This document shows, piece after piece, positions 50,150-62,964 of a stretch of DNA of 64,000 nt. Every line of letters starts with the position of its first letter. The stretch's first letter is position 1. A model generated the notes under the pieces. That model was not told where the DNA came from. It searched no databases and was given only the letters and a program-made list of their open reading frames with translations. Made by a program: the position numbers and the translations under genes. Source of the stretch: Sipunculus nudus (taxonomy: Eukaryota > Annelida > Sipuncula > Golfingiida > Sipunculidae); NCBI GenBank assembly GCA_026874595.1, contig CM049310.1, positions 18,638,058 to 18,702,057 on the forward strand, read 5' to 3'.

Positions 50150-50960
50150 AATGGATTGCTCATGTGACCTTGAACCTTGACCTAGTGACCCAAATATCAT
50201 AAGGAAACTTCCCCTATTGGCAGCTGCACCACATTTGGAAGACAGAAAGTTTGCGATAAAAAGTTTGCCTTAAAATGCATCCACAAATTTTCTAAAGTAG
50301 TGGGTCCTGTAAATTCGACCTTTGATCCCATGACCCCAGAATCAACACTATTCTTACTTTAGTGGTGGACCATACTAGTATATAGGTCACATTTGAAACT
50401 AATATTTCAATCAAAACTGGTTTTATCATCTGGAAACTAATATGTGGATAGATGGCCCCTGCAACTTGACCTTGTGACCCCGTAATCAATAAGTTTCTTC
50501 CAATGTTGGCAGGTGAGTAATATTTGGTAGATGGAAGGTTTGGGATGAAAAATTTGGCTTAAAATACATCCAATTATTTTTAAAAGAGATGGTCCCGTGA
50601 CCTTGACCTTTGACCTCATGACCCCAGAATCAAAAGGGTTCATACATTATTGGTGGGTCATATATAATTTGAGATTGAAACCAGATGTCAATCCAAACTA
50701 TTATTATTATATGGAAACAAATATGTGGACAGAAGGCCCCTGTGACCTAGACCTTGTGACCCCAAATTCAATCAGATTCTTTCCCTATTGACAGGTCAGT
50801 TATATGTATTAGATGGAAGGTTTGGGATGAGAAAGTTTGGCTTAAAATGCATCCACAATCTTTCTAAATAAGTGGGTCCTGTGAACTTGATCATTGACCT
50901 CATGACCCCAAATCAATAGACTTCTTGGGTTAGAGGTTGGCCATATGCAAAGTTGAAAAA
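50150..50960. repeat. Dispersed repeat D with TGACCT clusters
   Basis: Three or four diverged tandem units of about 270 bp, each with a 'gtgaccttgacct..tgaccccagaatcaat' core, 'ttggcttaaaatgcatccac' and 'gatggaaggtttgggatga'. The cores hold close-packed TGACCT motifs; 50598-50616 has three in a row. Confidence 0.75.
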
Positions 50961-53934
50961 ATTGTAAATATTAGAAAAAAACAGTGGGTGCCACAAGTTT
51001 TCGAAACTGGCAATACCAGTCATGGTCAATATTCAAGGCTAGAATTATGGCAATCTATGCATTAATTATCAAGATACTGGAGGTTTTGGATCAAATTCAT
51101 AATTATTCTGGGGGGTACTGACGAGCCCCCAAGCTTGTAGGATATAGATTGCAGTGACCTAATTTCAGTTTTCCAATTATTTTTATTAACCTACCTTGAT
51201 ATTCAGTAACAAGTTTCTAGGATTAAATGTTACAATTTGTGCCCTGCTAACAGACACCCAGATGGACGACGGACAAAGAACCATTCCTATACCTCCGTTG
51301 ACTTTCATAAATATATAAATATATATATATAAATATATACATATACTAAAGTTTTATCCATAATTTATTGAGAAACTTTTGATATCTGGGTTTTAGTGGT
51401 ACACTTAAATGGTAGCCCTCATGTTCAATAAAGGCAGTGAGGTGAAAGTACACCGAGGACCGCATCCAAATCAGTATCTATCTGCAGAGACAGTTTGATT
51501 GCAAGGGGGTATACATCAGCAAAGTGTAGGATAGAAAAAGGCTTTTTTTTTACCATGTTCAATTCCTCCTATCATTTTGATATATGTGGCTGTGGTATGA
51601 TCAGATGATGCAGATCATGAAGTCAAAGAATTTCTCTAAGTTTGGATTATTTGGGCAGTCAGTCTGCTCTGCACACATTAATTGGATAGATCTCTAAATT
51701 ATTTTTTTTTTCAAAATACTGCTTTTACTTTGTTAAAAAAGTCAGTCCTGGATATCAGATATCTTAAATGACTGCTTTACTGCTGTTATAGAGATCCTGT
51801 TTGTCAAGGATTGGAAACTAGTCAAGATTCTTGAAATATTTGACAATTTGTTATAGCAGGAGGCAAAGATCGTAGCATAGATTCTTGACTGTGTGTATAT
51901 CTATTGTGGTCTAATCTGGACAATATGGACACATGGTTAATCAGTCCTCTTTGGGCCAGCTGGTTACCTGGGGCTATGGTAATTAAGGAGGTAAGGTATA
52001 ACAAATAACCAACAGACTATATGTGTCACTTTTTGATAAACAGTTTTTATAGGTGATAGAAATTGAGTGTGGGCATTGGTGTCTCTTTGGTGAAAATATC
52101 TGATACTGACTTGGTTAGGATACACCATTTACAAACATGTCGATTAACAGAGAAATAATATCTTGTTATAAGACATTTTTTTTTAATCGGGGATATCAGA
52201 ATAGGGGTGAGATACACTCATTAAGATATTTGGGTTAGGTTTAGTCAGTTGACAACATTGTTACAACTTAATACTGTCACCCAAATGATATGAACACAAT
52301 GTCTTATAATTTCAGTATCAGATAACCACATAAGAAGGCAGAAGACATTATGATAAAACTGCTGACAGTGATGAGACTTCAGCAGCTAATTTATATTCTT
52401 TGCTGCTGATACAATGCCATATAGTTTTACTTTTATAAACATTATGTGTGAAGATTGGATCTCCCATGTCCATTTGTCCACTCTGTATAATTTGGTGTAT
52501 GAAGTAAAAACTAATTAAATCTACAACAGGGATAATTATATGGTCTCCTGGTTATCACTGTGGATACTTTTATTGAGCAAACACAATATAGATTATAGGA
52601 TGCCTCAGCTGATGATTTATTTTGTCCAAGAACAATTTATGACTTTACCCATAAATCTTCACTGCAGTTGTGTGTATAAATATTAATTTGTGACACCTTT
52701 GTTTCAGTTACAGAGAATTTTTATTCACTTCAGGGCTGACTCAGATTATTAGTATATATATTAATATATTGATAAGGAGATTTATAACTGATAAAACAAA
52801 AAGAAATTACAATTACAAATTATACCAACTTGAATGACAGAATTAAGAGCCCCTTTCATATATTAAATTAAGATAAAGTATACTTTTCATTTAACACATA
52901 TGTTTATACATTCCATGTAAAATATCAAAAGTAATATGAACTAGCTTCTATTGAGCTGGAGGTAATTGTTATAACTGTGTATATTCCACTCTCTGCTGTG
53001 GTATTACATGTCTATTTCATGATGCTTGTCTGCAGTTAATTGACATTCCAGTTATGTATCAGCTTGTTATTTATCAGGAATTTGGTTTCTCCTCAAGAGT
53101 AAAGTAAAATCTTCTAATTATTGTGTACTATTCAGGAAAGTTCTGAAGTTGACTGGAGTCTAGACCAGATAAAAGATGTCAGAGTATTCTATTTAACCAG
53201 TTGTGTATTACTTACCCTAGAGTTACATTACATAGTTTCAACAAGTTTGTATTGTTTTGTTATTGCAATGTTATTGTTATTACAGGGTGGTCACCAACCC
53301 ATGAAAAACATTGTGCAGTTTGGTGCATCTTTTAATTGAGTCTAGACTTCACAGATAATGGCATTTATTTTATCATTTGCCAAACAATAATTGAACAGAA
53401 ATCACTCCCATCAGCTAACTAAATGTTAAAAATTCTCTTGGGCATTTTCTTTTATGGAATAATCCTGTTCCATTGTAGTATCAGTTTCAGCACATATAAA
53501 AATTTAATATGCAGAGCTCTCTTGCTTGTTCATGGAGGTAAGCAAATTTAATTACTAAACAAATTACTTGCAAGAATAACACAAACTTGAAAAGAATATT
53601 AATTGGTAGATATGAATATCAGGATATGCTTGCTTCATTCAGGAAAATTATTGCCTTCATTAATAACAGTTTAAACATAAAATGTAAAACCTATATTTTT
53701 CAGGTTAATTAAAATTGATGGTCCAAGACTGATTGTTGTGATTCATTTCACTGTAATCAGATTTGAAAAGAATGTCATACATATAACGTTTTAATTAAAA
53801 TACCATTTTAGAATCCCAGTCCCTTAATGCTTAACAACATTCAGCATATGATTTGGAGAAAAATACAGTTGAGCCTTTAAATAATGAACATTGGTGAGGC
53901 CTAGACACAGGCCTGATGTGTCTGTTATAGAGGC
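50961..53934. other. Intergenic, no gene
   Basis: 51000-51300 ends in an 'acagacacccagatggacgacggac' motif typical of the dispersed repeats here. The rest is AT-rich with nothing recognised. Confidence 0.5.
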
Positions 53935-54165
53935 TCACATATTAGAGAGGTAACAGGTTAGGTTTCCCTTGTATAGAAGTCTTTGATTCTTTGACCATTC
54001 AGCTGGAGAAATATATGATGGTGTGTCTGTGTCAGGCATTTTCATTGGCCAATGTGTTAGTATTGGCAGGTTTTGGACACCCTTTGACGTGTAAGATCCT
54101 GTGCATTTATAATGTACTGTTTCAGGCTGGATAGTTTCTTCTTCACAAGTGTTTCCACTGTCCCT
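53935..54165 (-). other. Open frame, possible terminal exon, unknown
   Basis: On the minus strand an acceptor-like GGATTTTAG|GGACAGTGG precedes 70-odd open codons (SGNTCEEETIQPETVHYKC, then PILTHWPMKMPDTDTPSYI, then LLYKGNLTCYLSNM) and a TGA at 53935. Balanced composition makes it look more coding than most frames here, but no family is recognised and no partner exon was found. It lies 2.1 kb beyond the TRMT10B stop on the same strand, so it could be an alternative last exon, an unrelated gene or chance. Confidence 0.25.
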
Positions 54166-54510
54166 AAAATCCAATGTAAGAATCACATTTTGGCTTGAAC
54201 ATACACACATTAGTGATTATCTGTTAATCCACTGCAGGTTAAAAGTACATGTTTCATGAGAAGTAAGTGACAGTGTGGTCAGCATCACTTTGTTACCACT
54301 GTGGGAACATTGCTGCTATACTCTCCTTCCCAGACACAGCCAACTGTGAAGTACAACTTTCAAGGCCACTCCTGACTCTGACTGGGTTATCCCATACACA
54401 AAACCACCCAATACTTCATTTACTAGTAATTAATGCAGGCATTTAAATATGTGAACAAAAGAAGGCAAGCTGGTGTGCAAGTATTAGCATTCCTAACTTG
54501 TGTTTACCTA

Positions 54511-54960
54511 CCACTGAGCCCCCCGAAGGATGTGAACCAATCACTGCGCCCCTAGAAGGATGTGAACCAATCACTGAGCCCCCAGAAGGATGTGAACCAA
54601 TCACTGAGCCCCCAGAAGGATGTGAACCAATCACTGAGCCCCCAGAAGGATGTGAACCAATCACTGAGCCCCCAGAAGAATGTGAACCAATCACTGAGCC
54701 CCCAGAAGGATGTGAACCAATCACTGAGCCCCCAGAAGGATGTGAACCAATCACTGAGCCCCCTGAAGGATGTGAACCAATCACTGAGCCCCAAGAAGGA
54801 TGTGAACCAATCACTGAGCCCCCAAAAGGATGTGAACCAATCACCCAGCCCCTAGAAGGATGTGAACCAGTCACTGAGCCCCCAGAAGGATGTGAACCAA
54901 TCACTGAGCCCCCAGAAGGATGTGAACCAATCACTGAGCCCCCAGAAGGATGAAAACCAA
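54511..54960. repeat. 30-bp minisatellite, 15 units
   Basis: Unit TCACTGAGCCCCCAGAAGGA then TGTGAACCAA, 15 copies with few changes. Because 30 is a multiple of three, four of six frames stay open (plus: EPITEPPEGC and NQSLSPQKDV; minus: GSHPSGGSVI and WFTSFWGLSD); the other two have a stop in every unit. No start, splice site or flanking domain supports translation. It lies 1.3 kb beyond the TRMT10B stop codon. Confidence 0.95.
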
Positions 54961-56278
54961 TCAGTGATCATTCTGGTTCACTTTCAGGTATGAACTGGCA
55001 TAAGATGGCAGGGTTTAGTACGTCTATTATTATTATTTGAATGAAGGGAAAGTCTTCTGTATTTTTACTATTATTAATATATGCCATTGTGCTGTTCATT
55101 TGATGAGGATTAATGATAAAGAGAGCTTGTTGTTAATGGCCTCTGACAGATGGAAGTGTATCTGTTTGCCCTGCCAACTTTACCTTTACTGTATTTTTAA
55201 AACCTGGAGAAGCCTTATTTTGTTGAAAAGAGAATTCCCTTCTTCAGTATTACACAAGGTATGGTCCATGAGTTCTAGTCATGTTTTGTGTGTGGTATTT
55301 TAGATTTCAAAACCAAATAAAAACAAAATACTTTTTATGACATATTAATGACACATTTATTCATACACCATCAATACATCACAGAATCTGCAGTCACACT
55401 AACATGCAATAACTGTACCAATCTAGATGACATTGAAGTTATATAGAACCATTGCTCCCCATGGTTTGTCATGCTTTCTCATAAATAGTGCAGGCTGCAC
55501 TGGCATGAACTGATTAAATGTATAACTGGATGTGCTTAAGAACTAGGAAATACTCCATGTTTGAAAGTTTTTTTTTTAATGTTAATTATCTGTACCTTTG
55601 CCTGGAAAAGCTATTTACTGAATCATTTTGGTTCAAGTGTTACGATTTAAAAGATAATTGTTGGCACATATGTAAACTCCATAAAAAATGGGAAAATTGT
55701 CAATAACATAATTCTAAAAACAAGACAGATGTGTATGAATACGGTAAATATTAAAATATCCTTATTTTAGGTGTCATGTATCTTATTTCTGATAAAATAT
55801 ATTAACAGTGGAGATCAGATAACAAATATTCTTGATTAAAATGTCCTCTTTGGCTTGCATGATTAGAATTAAGTGTCCATGAGTTGTTAAATAATGTATG
55901 ATGCATTCAGTTATGAAACTTGGTAAGGGACTAGTTAAATCACCCTTAATGCCCAAGGAAATACAGAACTTAATTTCAGGAAAATGAGTATCATTGTTTT
56001 GAAAGTATTCACATCAGTTTGTTGAAATTCATACTTTTGTGCTTGTGCTGGTATTCCTTTAATGTGCTGTTTTTCATATGATTCATTAACCTCTGTAATT
56101 AATTTTTACTTTTTGTCTATTTAAAGTGATAATCCAACAACCAAGCCTGTTAGTGAATCGGAGCCTCCCATCCTTGGGACTTCTATTATCTTGCTGGACT
56201 GGCCCATGCTTTTTCTCCTCCATACTTTCTGGAATCTTAGGTCCTTGTAAAGCACTTCTATCTCTGGACCATCATGCT
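54961..56278. other. Likely TRMT10B 3' UTR and downstream sequence
   Basis: No repeat family or coding region recognised. The TRMT10B transcript must end in or beyond this stretch; several minus-strand AATAAA-like motifs exist (for example TTTATT near 55357 on the plus strand) but none can be singled out. Confidence 0.4.
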
Positions 56279-56436
56279 TCATGAAGGTTCTCTGTCACGC
56301 GTCTGCACCTCAACATTTTCAGAACATGGGGTGTTATGTGTCTGTTTGAGGGTGAAGCCCTTCCTCTTGGGAACACCAACCTCCAGCGCTTTCCTCCAGT
56401 CTTTGGTCTCCACAAACTTCAGTAGGATCTCAAAAA
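56279..56436 (-). CDS. TRMT10B: TRMT10B last coding exon
   Basis: 158 bp including TGA (56281-56279); acceptor GTTTTCAG|TT; phase 1 in. It encodes (V)FEILLKFVETKDWRKALE, then VGVPKRKGFTLKQTHNTP, then a charged tail ending TRDREPS. The last 25 or so residues after KGFTLK are not conserved in the family. Confidence 0.85.
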
Positions 56437-59400
56437 CTGAAAACAGAAAAGTAAAGTGTATATCTTATGCAACTGGTAAACCTTGTTATGTGTTAACTTG
56501 TTCTCTGTAGATCACACTGGTTCAGTCAATGTTTTAAATTAACAGTTTTAGCTAAAGAGTTATTGCTACAAATAGCTACTAGATGGCAGCACCTGCAACT
56601 AATATCAGCTCCTCAGACTTGGTGACTTCCATGAAATGAATTAGTTATTTTACATATAACATGTACTTTCAGGTATAATTAAAATATCTTGATTTAACCA
56701 TACAACTATGGCTTAATTACAGGTTAGCTCTGCCGGCTGGAGCAAAAGCAGCTTCTGTAAGTGGACACCTGAGCATATTCATCCCCCCCCCCTCCCCTTA
56801 CACTAGTGAATGACAGTGGTCCTGACTGCCCTATCTTTCAATCGTAAAGAACCCATCCAACAAACAAAAAAAAGACTGATTGTGTTGATCCATATTTCCT
56901 TATAACATTTTATGGGTTGTTCCTTGGGTGTTCCTCTTACCCTATTCAAATTACCTCAAACTCTGATCACAACTTTTTGAGTAAAAATTTGCCAAGAGAC
57001 AAACAAACAAGACCTGCATGGCCTGTTGGTTTGTGAACAGGTTAACATACTCTGTCCTTTGCTAAGAAAAAAATTGCTCTAATCAAATTAGCGGAATATG
57101 GCCTGTTTCTTTAATAAAAGTTCCGAGAAACCAACACTGATAAAGGTATAATACCTCGCCAGGAGATATAACATGCCTGAAACTACAAACCTTGGTTGAC
57201 TGCCAGTATCTGGTTGAATGTACCAGACTCATTGCGTTCCATGTACTCCATTAGAGGGAGGCGGGCAGTCAAAATCTTAGCATCCTGGGCTCTGCTCAAT
57301 GTCACATGCTGGAAGCAGTACAAGTTTCTCAGTAAACCATTTGCTACTCTTCAATACTAACAACTGAAGAGGGAACAAGGTCATTATGTCACAACCATTT
57401 AGTCTTGAATACAAACATCAGATATATTGAACACATTCATCAATACAATTGTAACATCAGGTAAAAGTAGTTCATTATTTCACCACCAGGTAACCAGGAA
57501 TACCAACATCAGATTAAGAAAACTAGTTCTTCATTTTACCACCAGCTAACCTGGAATACCAACATCAAAAATAGGGATTATGTTAATCATTTCCCACCAG
57601 CTATCATGGAATACCAACATTGGATATATGAAACAACAGTAGATATAGGAAATGCATTATTTATTTTACTACCAGCTAACTTGACCTATCAAAACCAGAT
57701 ATTGGACATGACCCTCCCACAATTATCTCTTTACACATGCATAAATTATGTGCATCTTTCTTACACTGCAAGCATATATGAGTATTCATTGCAATAATTT
57801 TGAGCTCAGATAATTATTAATTTTAAAGAGTTTCAAAGTTCCTCAACCTGACAAATTCAGCAACATACTTATTATTATGTTAAGTTTTTTGTTTCATTAA
57901 AATGTTACCTTGATGATATACTCCGTGATATTCTTTTTCAAGGTCAGACCACTACAAGTAACCCCAAAGACTATATTGTTATACACAAGGTAGGGACAAA
58001 ATGTTTATCTTTATCAGAAACTAATATGTGGTAAACCAGTTTAACATATATATTATAACAAAGCCTAAGGATAGCAAGTGCTCTTCTCCAAATGCAGATG
58101 AAACATCTGATAACTGCAATAAGAGTGTTCCTTCCCAGAGAATTTATAGAAACCTTACCAGCTATAAGGGGGAAGATATATCACTATAGATACATGCAGC
58201 TGGCACTGGTCACATTAATACATGTGGATCAGTACTCTTAAGCATCAAGACTGACTTAAGTACATGTATTGATAACCATGTCCTATACCATATTACACCT
58301 GGCAATTTTCAATATAAATAGTAGGGCAATTTTTTTACCCCTAGCATGATAAATCTAAATCCTGATTAATAATTACATACATTACATTCAATAATTTATA
58401 TAGTGCTCCTATAGTATTAAAACATTCTAAGGCGCTTAACAGCGTAAGTGGAATGAAATATATATACAAACTAAATAACTTTTTACATCAAAGTTAAACC
58501 ATAAAACATCTAAACATCTAGAACTAGTATGTTATTTTAAAAATGCTAGCATGATTGACTAAAAAAATTACCTTAAAATAATGTTAAACTAGAATTTCTT
58601 GGCATGCAGTGCCATAGTATCCCTAGACAATTGATCCCCCCCTCCCTTAAGTATAGGCCCCCATCTTCAGCAGCATATACTGATTTTGGCAAGCAACAAT
58701 GGTTTCTTCCATCTATCAACAATACTTTTCACCAAATATTGGAATATTCAAGGTCAAGGCCACTCATAGGAGAGGTCATGATCCCAATTTAAATATACCT
58801 CATCTCATAACCTGTAACTATGTACAAGCATGACATGAAAGAAATTTGTCCATTAGTTATTACTAATAATGCTTACAGTACTCTCAAGTGGCAATGAAGG
58901 GGGTATTGAAAGGTGCAAAAACAAACAAGGTCTAAGGCCTAATGTGAACCTGTGCAAAGGGATATACATCAGGTGTAATGCTTTCATGCTTACTGTTACT
59001 TTTCAAGTACATGTGTCACATGTATATGTACAACATCTCTGCTGAAATATGTCATGGATAAACAGAACACAAAATGATTGTAAGTGGCACCAAGTCTTGG
59101 GAACGAGAAAGCCATCAAAGATGTATGAACATTAAAACTTTCAGGCAGACACTTAAAGCCACTGTTAGGCTATGTGTACATATGCATAAAACAACTAGAA
59201 AATCGGTAGTTGACAAGCGCAACATGTCTCCGCTGAAGTCAGAGTGGTACAGGTGAAGTGACGGACTGGTTGAGTGGTATGTCACTCCACTGCTAAATAG
59301 TCAACAAAAAAGGGCATTAATTTATTCAACAAAACACCTGCCACCATCTGTATGGTCTACTAGAAAACTCTTTAAGATGGATTTACATGCCAAATTTCAG

Positions 59401-62400
59401 ACCAGTACCTCGACCCACTCCTGAGATACGAGCAATTTTCACCAAAAGCATGTATGAATGGACGCAACGGGAAAATGATTGCAGATGGCACCACCAGTCT
59501 AGAATGCAAGATGGAGGAGTCCAAGCTCTATGAATATGCACAATTTCTGGCCAATACTTCCAATCCCTTCTGAGAAAAGGGCATTTTATTTATTATATGA
59601 AAATGGAAAGGTAAGTGGCACCACCTGTCTGGTTTACATGACAACTTTTGAAGATGGATGAACATGCCAAATTTCAGACCAATACCTTGACCCACTCCTG
59701 GGATGTGAGCAATTTTCACCCAAGCGCATGGACAGATGGACACCACATGAAAACAATTGCAGATAGCGCCACCAGCCTTGGGGTACAAGATGGAGTCCAA
59801 GGATATGTACCATTTCAGGCCAATACTGTGAATCACTCCTGAGAAAAGGGTATTAATTTATTCTACAAAAACGGAAAGGTAAGTGGTGCCATGTGTATGG
59901 TTTACAAGAAAAAATTCCAATATGGATAAACATGCCAAATTTCAGACCAATAACTGGACCCGATCCTTAGAGATAGTATGGGTAAACTTCAGAAGATGGC
60001 TGACGAATGACGCCACACCATCACAATTAGCCATAAATTAAGCAAAATCCTTTCAAGTTTTTTAGATGACTAATTTTTTGCATGAAATTTCGTGATGTTA
60101 TCTCCTGCCATTTTCGAAATAGTTTGGGTTAACATACAGAAGATGGACAACGCCACACCATTGCATAAGCTCACAGGTTGGCTCCACATGGAACCCTGAC
60201 AGGCATGACACTAATGAGGTGATCACATGATACTCATGAGGTGATCATATGGTGCCCATGAGGTGTTCACAAGACACCCATGAGGTGATGACATGCCTTG
60301 TGCCTGGCTGCTCTGATTGAACTCTTGACTTATATCTAGCTGCACTGAATGAACTCTTGACCTGTTACCAAATCTGAAACAGCTGGCAGTTTCTCAACCT
60401 ATTTATGGATACAGACACAATCTTGGCATGTTGGTAAGTCTGTTTACACATACTGAAGGACTTTGGCTAAAATGCTTTTCTTAAAATTTCAAGCTGACAT
60501 ATTCATAAGACTTTTACCAAAATATCTAGAATTTTAAAAGATGCAGTCCTTTCATTGTTAAATGTCCAATAATTCTGCCAAAAATCTTTCAAGTAAACTT
60601 GAATCTATTCTTATATAATTGAAAGAACCATGTCCTAGGATAATTCTTGTGAAAAAATGAACGATTCAACTTGACATTTTCATCATAAATATTTTTTAAG
60701 CTAGAAAGAGACTAAAATTAGGAGGTTTTTGCCCATAAAAACAGGTCCATGTAGGTGGTGCCACAAAATCTGCAATTTCAAATATGTGTCATGTGACCAA
60801 TATTTGCACAATACTTGGTGATGCTAGCTCAAGTCATTTCTGAGATAGCTATGTTAGTATGCTTACTTGGCCAAATGACTAAGATCAAATTTGTGTAACT
60901 CCGCCAAAATTCATCATTTGAACAAACTTGAGAGGGGTCACCTCTGGAATCATTTTTGTAAAATACTGAACAATTTGGCTGGACCGTATACAAGAAGAAA
61001 ATAAGCTGAATTCCACAACATTTGATATGTGACAGAATATGGTATAAAATTTGGGGATGTTGGCCTTTGCTATTCCTGAGAAATTATGGGTAAATGTACA
61101 GATGACAGATGACCCCCGTAGAAAAAAGACCAATGCAGGTGGCCCCACCAATACCTGAATTTCTTATATGACTTGTATGTGGCTGTTTCTGAGACTTTCA
61201 TTTTAGAATGCTTTTTTGGACAGAAGATTTTTAAAGGTGTTGTAGCTTTTTCTCTATAAAATCTAAGACAATGCAGTTAGCCAAAAAATAAGCAAAATCC
61301 GATGGAGTTTTTCAAATGGCTAATTTTTGCATCAAATCTCATGATGCTAGCTCCTGTTGCCTTTGACATAGTATGGGTTAATGTACTGATGGACGACGCC
61401 ACACCATCGCATAACCTCACAGGTTCGCTAAAAAGGACAGAAGATGGCGCCACCTGTCTTCCACAGAAGACAAAGCTATCCAAGATCTTGGCCAATCCAT
61501 GCATCCTTTATTGAGATATTTAAGATTTTGTGTGATTTTTACAAATACGGAAATATTCAAATTCAAGGCCACTCATACAAAAGGTCACGACATTAATATA
61601 ACTATACATCATCCCATAACCCATATCTATGTATCAGTATATAATATGCATATAAGCAAGAAATCTGTCCACTAGTTTTTTACTTAAAATGCTCACAGTA
61701 CTGTCAAGTGGCAATGATGGAGTATTAAAAGGTGCAAAAACAAGAAAAGGGCAGAAGGTGGCACCTCTTATCTTCCCCAGAAGACAAAGCTATCTAAGAT
61801 CTTTGGCCAACTGGATTTCTTGACCAATCCATGCAAATTTTCTTGAGATAATTTGAAGAACTGGTGTGATTTTCTCCCAAAATGGACCTATTCAAGGTAA
61901 AGGTCACTCTCCTAGTGAAGTTCATGACCCAATTGTTAAGAGGCTTCATCCTTCCACCCATATCTATGCACATGTCAAGTTTGGTAAAGATCTGTGGAAT
62001 ATTTTTCAAGTTATCTTGCCTGAAAGAAATCTATACAGGAGCAGCGGCATGTCTTGCCAAAACCATAGTATCCCAAATTTGTCTATATACAATGAATTAA
62101 CAGAGACAAACTATTATGAAGAATTAAAATGTCCTCTAAATAGAAATGTGTTTGGGTTTATTCCTAAAAAGATCTTTATTGTCATAGTTCTTGTAATTGA
62201 TTTCCTTCATGGGCAGGAAGCAAGTCCCTCAGATAACTTGGTGGCTAGTCCATGTAGGCTTTTAAAGACCATCAACAGAAGTTCGAATTTACATCTTTGA
62301 CAAATTGGTAACCAATGCAGGTTGTAAAGGGCATCAGATGCACTGTCAAACTTGCATATACCTAACACTACTTTGGCTGCAAGTTCTGTATTCGCTGAGC

Positions 62401-62964
62401 CCGCTTATAGGTGGGAACTGGTAGAATTGTAAATATGGCATTGCCATAATCCAAAAGTGACATAAATAATGTCTGCACAGGTGTTTTACAAGAATCTGTA
62501 CTCAGATATTTTCTCAATAGCAAAATATTTCTGAAATTTAAAGCAGCTTCATCACTCTTTTAATTATATGTTTTTTTTAAATTTAGTTTCTTTTCTGTTC
62601 AAATTCCAAGGTATTTTATTTCATTACATTTCTTAACATGAGTATCTCCAACCATAATACAGGATGACTTGCACTTGGAGAGCTGTGAACGATGGCCAAT
62701 CAATATGAATTCTGTTTTGTCATCATTCATTTTTAATCTTTTATACAATAATGCAACAGTGATAAGAAATTTCACATATCTTAGTTTAATTGACAGATAA
62801 ACAAGCATTCACTGTACCTTGCTGACCTGTTCATCAACCAATCCACCAATAATATACACTTTCTCTGGGTCAAGGTCAGTCAGGACATTTGGTGAATCGG
62901 GAGAGAGGAACACAATGTGTGAGGACTCAAATATGTCAAGGTGACTAGATTCATGCATTTCAAC
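56279..62964 (-). CDS. TRMT10B: TRMT10-family tRNA methyltransferase, last three exons
   Basis: SPOUT-fold SAM-dependent methyltransferase acting on N1 of the purine at tRNA position 9. Exons in transcript order are 62818-62964, 57191-57308 and 56279-56436, all GT-AG and in phase (141 codons including stop). Read together they give the C-terminal half of the catalytic domain: VFLSPDSPNVLTDLDPEKVY then IIGGLVDEQ (cofactor-site knot), TARLPLMEYMERNESGTFN, ILAVNQ|VFEILLKFVETKDW. The RLPxxEYMxRN and GLVDE wording fits TRMT10B better than TRMT10A or the mitochondrial TRMT10C. The N-terminal part and start lie beyond 64000. The 5.5 kb intron between the first two exons carries repeat families A, C and E and a LINE remnant. 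Confidence 0.85.
57191..57308 (-). CDS. TRMT10B: TRMT10B exon
   Basis: 118 bp; acceptor CTTCCAG|CAT, donor AACCAAG|GTTTGT; phase 0 to 1. It encodes HVTLSRAQDAKILTARLPLM then EYMERNESGTFNQILAVNQ, matching the SPOUT segment after GGLVDE. Confidence 0.87.
58930..60000. repeat. Dispersed repeat E, about 270-bp tandem units
   Basis: 'catgccaaatttcagaccaataccttgacccactcctg' recurs near 59387, 59664 and 59931, and 'aagtggcaccacctgt' near 59610 and 59880, giving three to four units of about 270 bp. The 'ggcaccaccagtctt' module also occurs in the AGO intron near 1760. Confidence 0.75.
60165..60440. repeat. Dispersed repeat block C, copy 2
   Basis: Collinear with 2250-2520, including the four ATGAGGTGATCACATG-type units, here more diverged (one has TGTTCACA, one TGATGACA). 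Preceded by the family A terminus, as at 2250. Confidence 0.8.
60560..61434. repeat. Repeat family A, copy 3
   Basis: Contains 'catttgaacaaacttgagaggggtc', 'gacaatttggctgga', 'gatgacccccgtagaaaaaagaccaatgcaggtgg' and the terminus CATCGCATAACCTCACAGG then TTCGCTAA (ends 61434). This copy also lacks the LINE present in the 4-6 kb copy. Confidence 0.8.
62130..62750 (-). pseudogene. Decayed LINE reverse-transcriptase fragment
   Basis: Minus strand, in broken frames: KMNDDKTEFILIGHRSQLSK then NEIKYLGI (near 62735-62600), followed after frameshifts by LLDYGNAIF, LHWLPICQRCKFE and VFKSLHGLA. These are the C-terminal RT wording of CR1/L2-type non-LTR elements and differ from the LINE at 4-6 kb. No intact frame remains. 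It ends within 70 bp of the TRMT10B exon. Confidence 0.8.
62818..62964 (-). CDS. TRMT10B: TRMT10B exon, SPOUT core
   Basis: 147 bp, 49 codons, phase 0 to 0; acceptor ATTTCAG|GTT, donor AGCAAG|GTACAG. It encodes VEMHESSHLDIFESSHIVFL then SPDSPNVLTDLDPEKVY and IIGGLVDEQVSK. The YIIGGLVDE stretch is the family hallmark. Confidence 0.88.

Larger units (their letters stand above)
57309..62817. other. TRMT10B intron, repeat-rich
   Basis: 57309-58370 has no recognised element. 58380-58460 is the inverse of a LINE/SINE 3' tail ('gcgctatataaa'-type; here agtgctcctatag...ctaaggcgcttaacagcg). From 58900 it is filled with repeat families listed separately. 61440-62130 contains further diverged 'gatggcgccacctgtctt' modules at about 61444 and 61750. 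Confidence 0.6.

Noticed and set aside
61866-62300. 144-aa plus-strand frame
   Set aside because: Covers repeat sequence and the antisense of the LINE remnant; no motif or start context supports it.
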